DNA from: an uncultured Microbacterium sp.
GTDB taxonomy: Bacteria > Actinomycetota > Actinomycetes > Actinomycetales > Microbacteriaceae
Direction of reading: 5' to 3'
Length of the DNA: 34,228 bases
Assembly (NCBI RefSeq): GCF_945952435.1
Contig: NZ_CAMFHZ010000027.1
Span: forward strand, 1 to 34,228
Shown: one piece after another, positions 7,717 to 15,767 of the stretch
Numbering within the stretch: position 1 is the stretch's first letter
How the letters are laid out: the number at the start of each line of letters is the position of its first letter
Notes under the pieces: model-generated
Told to the model about the DNA's origin: nothing
Databases searched by the model: none
What the model saw: only the letters and a program-made list of their open reading frames with translations
Position numbers and translations under genes: made by a program

Positions 7717-8853
7717 TCAGGGGGTCGTCGGGGGCCGGTCGCCGATCGGCGCTCCCTCCCCCGGGGCCGTCTGCGCGGACGCCTGCGGAGCCGGGAGCGG
7801 CACCGCGGGCCGTCCCGGGCCCTGGGGCTCGACCCGATCCGCCGCCGCCCACCCCTGGACCCAGCGTCCGAGCCGGTCGTACGCGTCCTCGCGCGCCGCG
7901 TGCCGCGAGAGGAAGACGTCGTGCAGGGCTCCGTCGATCCGCTCGATCGTCACCGACGGCCCGAGTTTCAGCGCGGCACGGGCGATGTCGTCCACGACCA
8001 GCACCGTGTCCGCGCGCGTCAGCTCGTCGCTCCACGAAGTCGGATAGGCGCTGCGCGCCGACAGCAGCACGCACACCGGAACCGGGATCGCGATGCCGGC
8101 CGCGATCCGCGCATGCCCGGCGAGGATCGCGTTCAACCAGCCCGCGTGCACGGCCATCGTCTGCGCGGGACGCCACTGCAGGTTGACCTCGACGGGGTCG
8201 TCGGGGTCTGCCACCTCGTTCTGCGCCCTCGTGTAAAAACCGAGGTCGACCTGCGGTGCGGTGTCGAACGGACGCCGACGCGCCTGCAGCCCCACGAGCG
8301 GCGCGATCGTCTCCCTGCTGAACCGTGGCAGCTGGAACTCCAGCCACGGACTGTTCAGGATCACCGCGGACGCGACCTGCGGGTTGCGCGCGGCCCACAG
8401 GCTCAGCGTGAGACCCCCGGTCGAGTGCCCGAGCAGGACCAGCCGTCGCCCCTCGGCCCGCCCGTCCTCGCGCATCGCGTCGAGCGCGGCCGCGATGTCC
8501 TCGTCGTACTGCGCGAGGTCGGAGATGTAGCCCGGAGTCTGCCCCGGACGCAGGCTCCGCCCGTACTTGCGCAGGTCGAGAGCGAAGAACCGCGCCCCGC
8601 GCGCCGTCCAGAACCGCGCCAGCCGCTTCTGGAAGAAGTAGTCCGACCAGCCGTGCACGTAGAGCACGTCGACGTCCGCGAGCGGGCGGCGATCGCCCAA
8701 CAGCCGCTGCCAGACGGTCCGCACGGGCAGCGCCCGCACCAGGGTGGCGACGACCGGCCCCTCGCTGTCCGACCCGAGCGGCAGCGTCCTCTGCACGAAC
8801 TCGTCGCCGAGCACATCCGGCACCCAGGCCCCGGACCCCGCGACGTCGGTCAT
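7717..8853 (-). CDS. Alpha/beta hydrolase (serine lysophospholipase-like)
   Basis: The product is 378 aa. An oxyanion-type HGWSDYFF is near residue 68 and the nucleophile elbow GHSTGG has Ser144. An Asp lies in a VLVVDD segment and the catalytic His in LHDVFLSRH near the C-terminus. The arrangement resembles monoacylglycerol lipase/lysophospholipase-type Hydrolase_4 proteins. No signal peptide is seen. A Pro/Ala-rich tail of about 40 residues follows the fold. ATG at 8853 has TACGCT six bases upstream, indicating a leaderless message. The substrate cannot be told from sequence. Confidence 0.88.
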   Translation of the reverse strand: MTDVAGSGAWVPDVLGDEFVQRTLPLGSDSEGPVVATLVRALPVRTVWQRLLGDRRPLADVDVLYVHGWSDYFFQKRLARFWTARGARFFALDLRKYGRSLRPGQTPGYISDLAQYDEDIAAALDAMREDGRAEGRRLVLLGHSTGGLTLSLWAARNPQVASAVILNSPWLEFQLPRFSRETIAPLVGLQARRRPFDTAPQVDLGFYTRAQNEVADPDDPVEVNLQWRPAQTMAVHAGWLNAILAGHARIAAGIAIPVPVCVLLSARSAYPTSWSDELTRADTVLVVDDIARAALKLGPSVTIERIDGALHDVFLSRHAAREDAYDRLGRWVQGWAAADRVEPQGPGRPAVPLPAPQASAQTAPGEGAPIGDRPPTTP

Positions 8854-8859
8854 ACGTTC

Positions 8860-8865
8860 AGCGTA
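8860..8865 (-). promoter_or_regulatory. -10 box TACGCT, leaderless start
   Basis: TACGCT, six bases, then ATG (8853) of the alpha/beta hydrolase. Confidence 0.5.
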
Positions 8866-8946
8866 TCGGCGCCGCTCGCTCCCCTGGCGTCCCCGGCACG
8901 GCCTACGCTGAGCACATCGCCGCCCCGACCGTCAGGAGGATGCACG

Positions 8947-9363
8947 ATGCGCCGACCCCGCACCGGTGCCGAACCCGTCGCCGCGCTCGCCCTGCTGCTG
9001 GCGCTCGCCGGGTGCTCCGCCGGCCCACCTGCCCCGCCGTCGATCACGGCCGGATCCGCGAGTCCCGGCGCCTCGGTCCTGCCGCCGGTCATGGCCGACC
9101 TCGCTTCGGTCGACGGCACGACCGTCACCGTGCCGCTCGGGGAGGTCGTCGTGCTCACGGGCGACGCGGCGCATCCGACGTCCTGGACTGCGACGATCGC
9201 CGATCCCGAGATCGTCGCCTTCGTCCCGGGCAGGGACGACGGATCCGCGCAGTTCCATCCCGGCCTCACCCCTCTCGCCGAGGGCACGACCGGGGTCGTG
9301 CTCGACAACGCCGCATCGGGTGCGCACGTGCGCTTCACCGTCGAGGTGACGGCGAAGCGCTGA
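8947..9363 (+). CDS. Small secreted lipoprotein, function unknown
   Basis: The product is 138 aa. A short basic start (MRRPRTGAEP) is followed by a hydrophobic run and a lipobox LAGC, so it is probably exported and lipid-anchored at a Cys near residue 23. The mature part is a single beta-rich domain of about 100 residues (TVTVPLGEVVVLTG, TSWTATIADPEIVAFVPG, VRFTVEVTAKR). It loosely resembles chagasin-like folds but lacks their signature loops, so I do not assign that family. ATG 8947 has an AGGAGG ribosome site at 8934-8940, and a TACGCT -10 box lies at 8904-8909. Confidence 0.8.
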   Translation: MRRPRTGAEPVAALALLLALAGCSAGPPAPPSITAGSASPGASVLPPVMADLASVDGTTVTVPLGEVVVLTGDAAHPTSWTATIADPEIVAFVPGRDDGSAQFHPGLTPLAEGTTGVVLDNAASGAHVRFTVEVTAKR

Positions 9364-9405
9364 CCGCGCGCCGCCGACGGCACGGGAGCCGCTGCCGGGG
9401 CGACG

Positions 9406-10779
9406 TCACTCCCCGCGCGAGATACGGACCATCTCGTCGCGCGGCACGACCTTGACCCTGACGCGCTCGTCCGGTGCGCCCAGCGCGATCTCGTGCTCGT
9501 CCAGCCGGTGCCAGCCGTCGAGGTCGGTCCATGCCACGCCGCGCTCGGCGAGCAGCGCCGGGATCGCGTCCTCGGAGGGATCCTCCGGCTGCCACCAGGA
9601 CCCCTGGTCGTTGATGAGGTGACGGACCGTCTCCATCGCGTCGGACTTGGTGTGGCCGATGAGGCCGACCGGGCCGCGCTTGATCCAGCCCGTGGCGTAG
9701 ATGCCCGGCACGCGCTGGTTGGAGTCCTTCGCGAGCACCTGGCCCTCGCGGTTGGGGATGACCCCGTGCTTCTTGTCGAACGGCACCCCGTCCAGGGGCG
9801 AGCCGAAGTAGCCGACCGCGCGGTACAGCGCCTGAATCGGCACCTCGCGCATCTCCCCCGTCCCGACCGCGCCGCCGGACCCGTCGGGAGCCGTGCGCTC
9901 GTAGACGAGGGCGGCCACGCGCCCCTCGTCGTCGGTGCGGACCTCGACGGGACGCGCCCAGAAGTGCAGGTGCAGGCGACGCGACGCGGATCCGCCGGCG
10001 TTGTTCACGGAGTCGCGCTTGCGCCACGACTGCAGCACGCGATCGATGACCATGACCTGCTTGTTGCTGGCGATCGCGTCCCTGGACGCGTCGTCGTAGT
10101 CGAAGTCCTCGTCGTAGACGACCATGTCGACGTCGCGGAGCTCGCCGAGCTCGCGCAGTTCGAGCGGGGTGAACTTGACCTGGGCGGGACCGCGGCGCCC
10201 GAACACGTGCACGTCGGTCACTGCGCTGCCCGCCATGCCGTCGTAGACGTTCGCGGGGACCTCGGTGACGAGCAGATCCTCCGCATGCTTGGCCAGCATG
10301 CGCGAGACGTCGAGGGCGACGTTCCCGTTGCCGATCACCGCGACGCTCGCGGCGTCCAGCGGCCACTCGCGCGGCACGTCGGGATGGCCGTCGAACCAGC
10401 TCACGTAGTCGGCCGCGCCGTAGGACCCGATCGCGTCGATCCCCGGGATGTCCATGCCCGTGTCCCGACGGGCGCCGGTGGCGAAGATCACGGCGTTGTA
10501 GTGCTTCTTCAGATCCTCGAGCGTGATTTCGGTGCCGAAGTGCACGTTGCCGAACAGGCGGATGTCTCCCCGGTCGAGCACGTCGCGGAGGGCGGTGATG
10601 ATGCCCTTGATGCGCGGATGATCCGGCGCCACGCCGTAGCGGACGAGGCCGTAGGGGGCGGGAAGGTGCTCGAAGAGGTCGATCGAGACGTCGAAGCGCC
10701 GCTCGGCCTTCAACAGGATGTCGGCGGCGTAGATGCCGGCGGGGCCGGCTCCGACGATGGCAAGCCTGAGCTTGGTCAT
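9406..10779 (-). CDS. fprA: FAD-dependent NADPH-ferredoxin reductase (FprA type)
   Basis: The product is 457 aa, matching mycobacterial FprA and the adrenodoxin-reductase family. The FAD site is AIVGAGPAGIYAAD (residues 6-19). APYGLVRYGVAPDHP follows, with a second nucleotide site VAVIGNGNVALDVSRML. The conserved C-terminal GWIKRGPVGLIGHTKSDA is also present. It moves electrons between NADPH and ferredoxin, for example to supply cytochrome P450s or biosynthetic enzymes. ATG 10779 has an AAAGGA ribosome site. It lies 40 bp downstream of the polyprenyl synthase gene on the same strand and is probably cotranscribed. Confidence 0.95.
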   Translation of the reverse strand: MTKLRLAIVGAGPAGIYAADILLKAERRFDVSIDLFEHLPAPYGLVRYGVAPDHPRIKGIITALRDVLDRGDIRLFGNVHFGTEITLEDLKKHYNAVIFATGARRDTGMDIPGIDAIGSYGAADYVSWFDGHPDVPREWPLDAASVAVIGNGNVALDVSRMLAKHAEDLLVTEVPANVYDGMAGSAVTDVHVFGRRGPAQVKFTPLELRELGELRDVDMVVYDEDFDYDDASRDAIASNKQVMVIDRVLQSWRKRDSVNNAGGSASRRLHLHFWARPVEVRTDDEGRVAALVYERTAPDGSGGAVGTGEMREVPIQALYRAVGYFGSPLDGVPFDKKHGVIPNREGQVLAKDSNQRVPGIYATGWIKRGPVGLIGHTKSDAMETVRHLINDQGSWWQPEDPSEDAIPALLAERGVAWTDLDGWHRLDEHEIALGAPDERVRVKVVPRDEMVRISRGE

Positions 10780-10819
10780 AGGGGTCCTTTCGGCTGCCCT
10801 GGATGCGGGCGAACGGGAG

Positions 10820-11881
10820 TCAGCTGCTGCGGTCGGCCAGGGACGTGGCGAAGCGGGTGAGCGCCTCGCGCACCGGTCCCTTCGGCAGCACGTCGAGCTC
10901 GTCGATCGCTCCCTGCGTCCACGAACGGGCGAGGTCGCGGGTCTTCTGCGTGACGGCATGGTCGCGCAGTCGCAGCAGGGCGTCGTCGAGGATCGCGGGA
11001 TCCGCTCCCTCGGCGATCCGCCGGACGCCCTCATCGATCTCCGCGGCGAGCGCGACGGACTCCGGGTCCGTCTCGACGGCGAGCAGGAGCGACGGCATGG
11101 TCGGCACCCCCGCGCGCAGGTCGGTCCCCGGCACCTTGCCCGTGTCCTCGGGCTTGTTCGACAGGTCGATCACGTCGTCGAGGAGCTGGAAGGCGACGCC
11201 GATCTTCTCTCCGAAGTCGCGCAGCGGCTGCTCGTACTCCCCCGGCGCGCCGGAGAAGATGACGCCGGCCTGGGTCGCTGCCGCGATGAGCGATCCGGTC
11301 TTGTCGGCAAGCACCTGGATGTAGAACTCGATCGGGTCGTCGCCGGGCTGCGGACCGACGGTCTCGTGCATCTGACCGAGCACGAGCCGCTCGAAGGTGT
11401 CGGCCTGCAGGCGGATGGCACGGTCGCCGTGGCCGCTCATCAGCTTGAGGGCGCGGGAGAACAGGATGTCGCCCGTCAGGATCGCCACGTTGTTGCCCCA
11501 CACGGCGTGGGCGGCGGGCACTCCGCGCCGCCGGTCGGCGCCGTCCATGACGTCGTCGTGGTAGAGCGATCCCAGGTGGGTCAGCTCCAGCGCCTTGGCG
11601 ATGTCGACGACCGCGGGAAGGTTGCCGCCGCCGAGCTGCGCGGTGAGCAGCGCGAGCACGGGGCGCACCCGCTTCCCGCCCGCGTCGTACAGGTAGCGGC
11701 TGGTCGCGTCGGCCAGGGCGTCGGCGACGTGCAGATCCTCGGCGAGACCCTCTTCGACCAGGTCGAGACCGGCCTCCACCTCTCGGGCGACCCGGCGCGC
11801 GGACGGGCCGATGAACACGCGGTCGCTGAAGCCGAGGCGGCTCGCGAGGCGCGAACCCGTGGCGGCGGGGCTCGTAGTCAC
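10820..11881 (-). CDS. Trans-polyprenyl diphosphate synthase
   Basis: The product is 353 aa. Both aspartate-rich motifs are intact: DDVMD at 109-113 (FARM) and DDVID at 235-239 (SARM), with GGKRVRP near residue 68. The enzyme condenses isopentenyl diphosphates head-to-tail. Next to menG, menF and menD it most likely makes the menaquinone side chain. The chain length cannot be read with certainty. GTG 11881 has TAGGCT six bases upstream, so it is predicted leaderless despite lying downstream of menG in the same direction. Confidence 0.95.
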   Translation of the reverse strand: MTTSPAATGSRLASRLGFSDRVFIGPSARRVAREVEAGLDLVEEGLAEDLHVADALADATSRYLYDAGGKRVRPVLALLTAQLGGGNLPAVVDIAKALELTHLGSLYHDDVMDGADRRRGVPAAHAVWGNNVAILTGDILFSRALKLMSGHGDRAIRLQADTFERLVLGQMHETVGPQPGDDPIEFYIQVLADKTGSLIAAATQAGVIFSGAPGEYEQPLRDFGEKIGVAFQLLDDVIDLSNKPEDTGKVPGTDLRAGVPTMPSLLLAVETDPESVALAAEIDEGVRRIAEGADPAILDDALLRLRDHAVTQKTRDLARSWTQGAIDELDVLPKGPVREALTRFATSLADRSS

Positions 11882-11887
11882 GGATCC

Positions 11888-11893
11888 AGCCTA
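11888..11893 (-). promoter_or_regulatory. -10 box TAGGCT, leaderless start
   Basis: TAGGCT, six bases, then GTG (11881) of the polyprenyl diphosphate synthase. Confidence 0.55.
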
Positions 11894-11931
11894 CCTGCGC
11901 CCGGAGGACCCGTACGCCGAGGCGCCGCTCG

Positions 11932-12008
11932 CGTTCTCAGGACGAAGCGGCGCGATCGGCCCGGATCGTGCCGGCCTGAGCGCGACGTGACGATCCGTCC
12001 TGAGAACG
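11932..12008. repeat. 13-bp inverted repeat between menG and the prenyl synthase gene
   Basis: CGTTCTCAGGACG (11932-11944) and CGTCCTGAGAACG (11996-12008) are exact reverse complements 51 bp apart, just downstream of the menG stop. The position suits a menG terminator or a regulatory fold upstream of the next promoter. The spacing is long for a simple terminator. Confidence 0.55.
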
Positions 12009-12032
12009 GTGCACCGGCACGAGCAGGCGGTC

Positions 12033-12770
12033 TCAGGTCAGCGGGCGTGCGGGCAGGGGCTTGCGGGCGCGATGCAGCGCCACGATGCCGAAGGAGAGGT
12101 TGCGCCAGGCGACGTCGATCCACCCCGCCTCGCGCATCCAGCCGGCGAGCGTGCGCTGGTCGGGCCACTCCCTGATCGACTCGTTGAGGTAGTCGTAGGC
12201 CTCGCCGTTCGTGCCGGCGAGGCGCGCGACGCGCGGCAGCACCTGCGCGTTGTAGACCTTGTAGAACGCGCGCAGCAGCGGAGCCGGGGGTGTGGAGAAC
12301 TCGTTGACGACCACCCTGCCGCCGGGCTTGGTCACCCGGAAGAGCTCGGCGAGGGCCTTCTTCGGATCCTGCACGTTGCGCAGGCTGTACGACATCGTCA
12401 CCGCGTCGAACTCGTCGTCGCCGAACGGGAGGTCGGTCGCATCGGCCTGCACGAAGCTCAGGTTCGGCAGATGCCCGTGCCGTCGTCGTCCCTCCTCGAG
12501 CATGCCCGGCGAGAAGTCGGCGGCCACGACCTCGGCTCCGCTCGCGGCGAGGGACGCCGAGGAGGACGCCGTCCCCGCGCCGAGGTCGAGGATCCGCTCG
12601 CCCTTCTTCGGGGCGACGGCCCGCGTGGTCGCCGCGCGCCAGAGCGCGTCGTTGCCGACCGTCATGACGGTGTTGGTGCGGTCGTATCCCGCGGCGACCT
12701 GGTCGAACATGCCGCTGACGCGGGCGGGGTCCTTGCCGAGATCTGCGCGGTTGGGCTCTGACGGGGTCAC
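12033..12770 (-). CDS. menG: Demethylmenaquinone methyltransferase
   Basis: The product is 245 aa of the UbiE/MenG family. It performs the last step of menaquinone synthesis, SAM-dependent C-methylation of demethylmenaquinone. The start region VSGMFDQVAAGYDRTN is characteristic, as are SAM motif I ILDLGAGTASSS, then FDAVTMSYSLRNVQD and GGRVVVNEFSTP. GTG 12770 has TAGGCT six bases upstream. Its neighbours are the side-chain synthase and menF/menD. Confidence 0.96.
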   Translation of the reverse strand: MTPSEPNRADLGKDPARVSGMFDQVAAGYDRTNTVMTVGNDALWRAATTRAVAPKKGERILDLGAGTASSSASLAASGAEVVAADFSPGMLEEGRRRHGHLPNLSFVQADATDLPFGDDEFDAVTMSYSLRNVQDPKKALAELFRVTKPGGRVVVNEFSTPPAPLLRAFYKVYNAQVLPRVARLAGTNGEAYDYLNESIREWPDQRTLAGWMREAGWIDVAWRNLSFGIVALHRARKPLPARPLT

Positions 12771-12776
12771 CGCTCC

Positions 12777-12782
12777 AGCCTA
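12777..12782 (-). promoter_or_regulatory. -10 box TAGGCT, leaderless start of menG
   Basis: TAGGCT, six bases, then GTG (12770). Confidence 0.55.
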
Positions 12783-12810
12783 CGCGCGCCCGGCCGTGCG
12801 TCCGGCGGGC

Positions 12811-13407
12811 TCAGCCGCGGCGATCGGCGGGGCGTTCGGGGCGCGGGGTGTGCTCCAGCGCCTCCAGGATGTCGAGCCAGCGATCCGCGGTCGCGTCGTC
12901 GAACGGCGGCACCTGGGCGCGCACGTTCTCCGCGAGCTCCGCCGCGAGCGCGACGAGGTGCTCCTGGACGTCGGCGGGGTAGCCGTACCAGGCGCGGTGC
13001 TCGTCCCACTCGTCCTCGTCGTCGATCCAGGTGCCGCGCTCGCCCTCGACGCGCACGACGTCCAGGTCCATGTCGATCCCGGTGAACAGCAGCGGATCCG
13101 GCGTGCCGTCGGCGCCTCCCGCGTGCACGTCCCAGGCGAGGTCGATGTAGATCCGCATGCCCTTCGGGTGGTCGCGGTTGACGGTGAGCACCCAGTCCCC
13201 GCTCGGAGGAACGAGCGTGACGTTCGGGCCGTGCGCGGCGAAGGCGCGGCCGGGGCGCTCGCTCCACCAGCCGCCGGGCTGTCCGATCCAGTCGCCCCAG
13301 GAATCGGACCCGAGCCAGAGGCACTCGTGCCGCCAGTGCGGCGATCCGTCCCACTTGCGCCACTGGAAGACGATCTCGGTGCCCGGGGCGGGCCGCTCTG
13401 CGCTCAC
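12811..13407 (-). CDS. DUF402 family protein
   Basis: The product is 198 aa. The domain is recognised by its acidic core IDMDLDVVRVEG and IDDEDEWDEHR followed by YGYPADVQE. Aromatic strands (FQWRKWDGSPHW, CLWLGSDSWGDWIG, GGWWSERP) precede it. Some DUF402 members are phosphatases that use divalent metals with nucleotide-like substrates; this one's substrate is unknown. GTG 13407 has TAGAGT six bases upstream. It is divergent from menF, with 86 bp between start codons, and precedes menG by 40 bp. Confidence 0.85.
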   Translation of the reverse strand: MSAERPAPGTEIVFQWRKWDGSPHWRHECLWLGSDSWGDWIGQPGGWWSERPGRAFAAHGPNVTLVPPSGDWVLTVNRDHPKGMRIYIDLAWDVHAGGADGTPDPLLFTGIDMDLDVVRVEGERGTWIDDEDEWDEHRAWYGYPADVQEHLVALAAELAENVRAQVPPFDDATADRWLDILEALEHTPRPERPADRRG

Positions 13408-13413
13408 GCAGCC

Positions 13414-13419
13414 ACTCTA
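13414..13419 (-). promoter_or_regulatory. -10 box TAGAGT, leaderless start
   Basis: TAGAGT, six bases, then GTG (13407) of the DUF402 gene. Confidence 0.5.
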
Positions 13420-13481
13420 GATGCGCCGACCGACGCCGCCGCGCGGCGCGTGCGACGGCCGCCGGTGCAGCGCCCACCGCA

Positions 13482-13487
13482 TAGGCT
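13482..13487 (+). promoter_or_regulatory. -10 box TAGGCT, leaderless start of menF
   Basis: TAGGCT, six bases, then GTG (13494). It forms a divergent promoter pair with the DUF402 gene. Confidence 0.55.
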
Positions 13488-13493
13488 GGACGG

Positions 13494-14747
13494 GTGAGTT
13501 CCGGCCTGGTCGTGCAGACGCGCGAGATCGTCGCCGACGACGACCTCCTCGCGTACGCCGATCCGGCGGATCCGCTGGTCTGGATGCGCCGTGGCGACGG
13601 GATCGTCGCGGCGGGCTCCGAGGCCGCGCTCGTGATCCGCGTCCCGGCCGGCCCAGAGCCCCGTGCCGTCGTCCTCGCCCGCGAATGGGAGCGGATCCGC
13701 ACCGCCGCCCGCGTGGACGACCCCGTCGGCGCTCCCGGGAGCGGGCTCGTCGCCTTCGCGGCCCTCGTCTTCGACGAGCGGTCGGCCGCGGACAGCGTCC
13801 TCGTCGTGCCGCGCGTCGTCCGGGGCCGGCACAACGGCCGCGCCTGGATCACCCGCATCTCGGATTCCTCCGCCACCGGGGAGCCGCCGGATCCCACTCC
13901 GCTGGGGCCGCAGTGGGCGGGGACGCTCGGCCCCGGGGCGCAGACGGCCGAGGGCTACCAGCAGTCCGTGCGGCGCGCCCTGCACGGCATCGCGGAAGGA
14001 CGCTTCGGCAAGGTGGTGCTCGCGCGCGACCTCGCCGGATCCGCCCCGCGCGGCGCGGATCTGCGCCGGCTCGTGCGCGCCCTGAGCACCGAGTACCCGG
14101 ACACCTGGGCGTTCGCCGTCGACGGCCTCATCGGCGCGAGCCCTGAGACGCTCGTCACGGTGCACGGGGGAACGGTGACCGCGCGCGTGCTCGCGGGCAC
14201 GACCCCGCGTGGCGCCGACGCGGTGACCGACGCCCGGGCGGCGGCGTCGCTGGCCGACAGCCCGAAGGACAACGACGAGCACGCCTTCGCCGTGCGCAGT
14301 CTCGTGGCGTCGCTCTCCCCGCACACCGCGTCCCTCGTCGCGGACGGGGGGCCGTTCATCCTGGAGCTGCCCAACCTCTTCCACCTCGCGACCGACGTGA
14401 GGGCGGAGCTCGCCGACGGGGCGTCGGCGCTCGACCTCGCCGCCGCGCTGCATCCCACGGCCGCCGTGGCCGGGACCCCGACCGACGTCGCGATCGCCGT
14501 GATCCGCGAGCTCGAACCGTTCGACCGCGGCCGGTACGCGGGGCCGGTCGGGTGGATCGACGCCGAGGGCAACGGCGAATGGGCGATCGCGCTGCGGTGC
14601 GCGCAGTTCGACACGACGGTCGCATCGGGCTCCCCGATCCCACTGACCGCCTACGCCGGGGCGGGGATCGTCGCAGGCAGCGATCCGGAGGCGGAGCTGC
14701 TGGAGACCAGGGTGAAGTTCCGCCCGATCGTCGACGCCCTCGCCTGA
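13494..14747 (+). CDS. menF: Isochorismate synthase
   Basis: The product is 417 aa, a chorismate-binding enzyme. It converts chorismate to isochorismate, the first committed step of classical menaquinone synthesis. The C-terminal catalytic half is typical: KVVLARDL, ARVLAGTTPRGAD, a DSPKDNDEHAF motif, then LHPTAAVAGTP and RGRYAGPVGWIDAEGNGEWA, ending GAGIVAGSDPEAELLETRVK. Siderophore/salicylate homologues exist, but menD, menG and a prenyl synthase nearby favour the menaquinone role. The GTG start is set by the -10 box six bases upstream. Confidence 0.94.
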   Translation: MSSGLVVQTREIVADDDLLAYADPADPLVWMRRGDGIVAAGSEAALVIRVPAGPEPRAVVLAREWERIRTAARVDDPVGAPGSGLVAFAALVFDERSAADSVLVVPRVVRGRHNGRAWITRISDSSATGEPPDPTPLGPQWAGTLGPGAQTAEGYQQSVRRALHGIAEGRFGKVVLARDLAGSAPRGADLRRLVRALSTEYPDTWAFAVDGLIGASPETLVTVHGGTVTARVLAGTTPRGADAVTDARAAASLADSPKDNDEHAFAVRSLVASLSPHTASLVADGGPFILELPNLFHLATDVRAELADGASALDLAAALHPTAAVAGTPTDVAIAVIRELEPFDRGRYAGPVGWIDAEGNGEWAIALRCAQFDTTVASGSPIPLTAYAGAGIVAGSDPEAELLETRVKFRPIVDALA

Positions 14748-14793
14748 CCGCTCCGTCCCCGACCGCTCCCGCCTCGGGCCGCGCTGCGGGGGA

Positions 14794-15651
14794 TCAGCTC
14801 GCCTCGAGGCGACGACGCTGGGCGGCGACGTGGTAGTCGGCGACCGGCCACTGCGGATCGATGTCCTCCAGGGCCGCCAGCAGCAGCTCCTGCACCGCGA
14901 GCCGCGCGTACCACTTGTGATTCGCCGGGACCACGTACCAGGGCGCGTCGTCGGTCGAGGTGCGCGCGAACATCGTGTCGTACGCGGCCATGTAGGCGTC
15001 CCAGCGCAGACGTTCGTCGACGTCGCCGGGATTGAACTTCCAGTTCTTCTCCGGTCGGTCGAGGCGTTCCATGAGGCGCTTCTTCTGCTCGTCGCGCGAG
15101 ATGTGCAGCATGACCTTGACGACGCGCGTGCCGGCGTCGACGAGCCGCCTCTCGAAGTCGACGATCGCGCCGTAGCGACGTTCGATCTCGGCGGGCGGAG
15201 CGAGTTCGCGCACCCGGCCGATGAGCACGTCCTCGTAGTGCGAGCGATCGAAGACCCCGATCCGGCCCGGCGCGGGTACGCGCTTCTCGATGCGCCAGAG
15301 GAAGTCGTGCCGCAGTTCCTCCGCGGTCGGGGCCTTGAACGCCGCGAGCTCCACCCCTTGCGGGTCGACGCCCCCGACGACATGGCGGACGATCCCGCCC
15401 TTCCCGGCCGAGTCCATCGCCTGCAGCACGAGCAGCACGCTCGCCCGCGCCTCCCCGACCGCGGAACGCGCGTACAGACGCTCCTGCAGATCGCCGAGGG
15501 CGGTCAGCCCCGACGCCAGCGAGGAGGCGCCGTCCTTCTTGGATCCGTCGTACCCCGGCGTGGAATCGGGCTCCACGGCGCCGAGTCCCTCCGCGGTCAC
15601 ACGGAGGATCTCGGCGGCAGGGCTGCGCCATCCGGCGGAATCGTGCGTCAT
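14794..15651 (-). CDS. ppk2: PPK2-family polyphosphate kinase
   Basis: The product is 285 aa with one PPK2 domain. The Walker A region MDSAGKGG is at residues 79-86, Walker B DRSHYED at 135-141, and the lid region is RLMERLDRPEKNWKFNPGD. The family moves phosphate between polyphosphate and nucleoside mono- or diphosphates. The single-domain length and lid sequence fit class I/III; the acceptor cannot be fixed by eye. ATG 15651 has a weak GAGG site. It lies 116 bp downstream of menD on the same strand and is convergent with menF. Confidence 0.93.
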   Translation of the reverse strand: MTHDSAGWRSPAAEILRVTAEGLGAVEPDSTPGYDGSKKDGASSLASGLTALGDLQERLYARSAVGEARASVLLVLQAMDSAGKGGIVRHVVGGVDPQGVELAAFKAPTAEELRHDFLWRIEKRVPAPGRIGVFDRSHYEDVLIGRVRELAPPAEIERRYGAIVDFERRLVDAGTRVVKVMLHISRDEQKKRLMERLDRPEKNWKFNPGDVDERLRWDAYMAAYDTMFARTSTDDAPWYVVPANHKWYARLAVQELLLAALEDIDPQWPVADYHVAAQRRRLEAS

Positions 15652-15767
15652 GCCCTCATCCTGCCCCGCGCGGCACGGCGATCGGAAGAGGCGGCGCCCT
15701 GAGCCGACCGGCAGCGATCGCGTAGCCGTGCGCGGTCCGTCGCATGCGGGTACGCGGCGGGATCCGC

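Noticed and set aside
11878..12168. 96-codon minus-strand frame in the menG-prenyl synthase gap
   Set aside because: It mostly overlaps the menG C-terminus in another frame and crosses the inverted repeat and promoter; composition is Arg/Ala shadow type.
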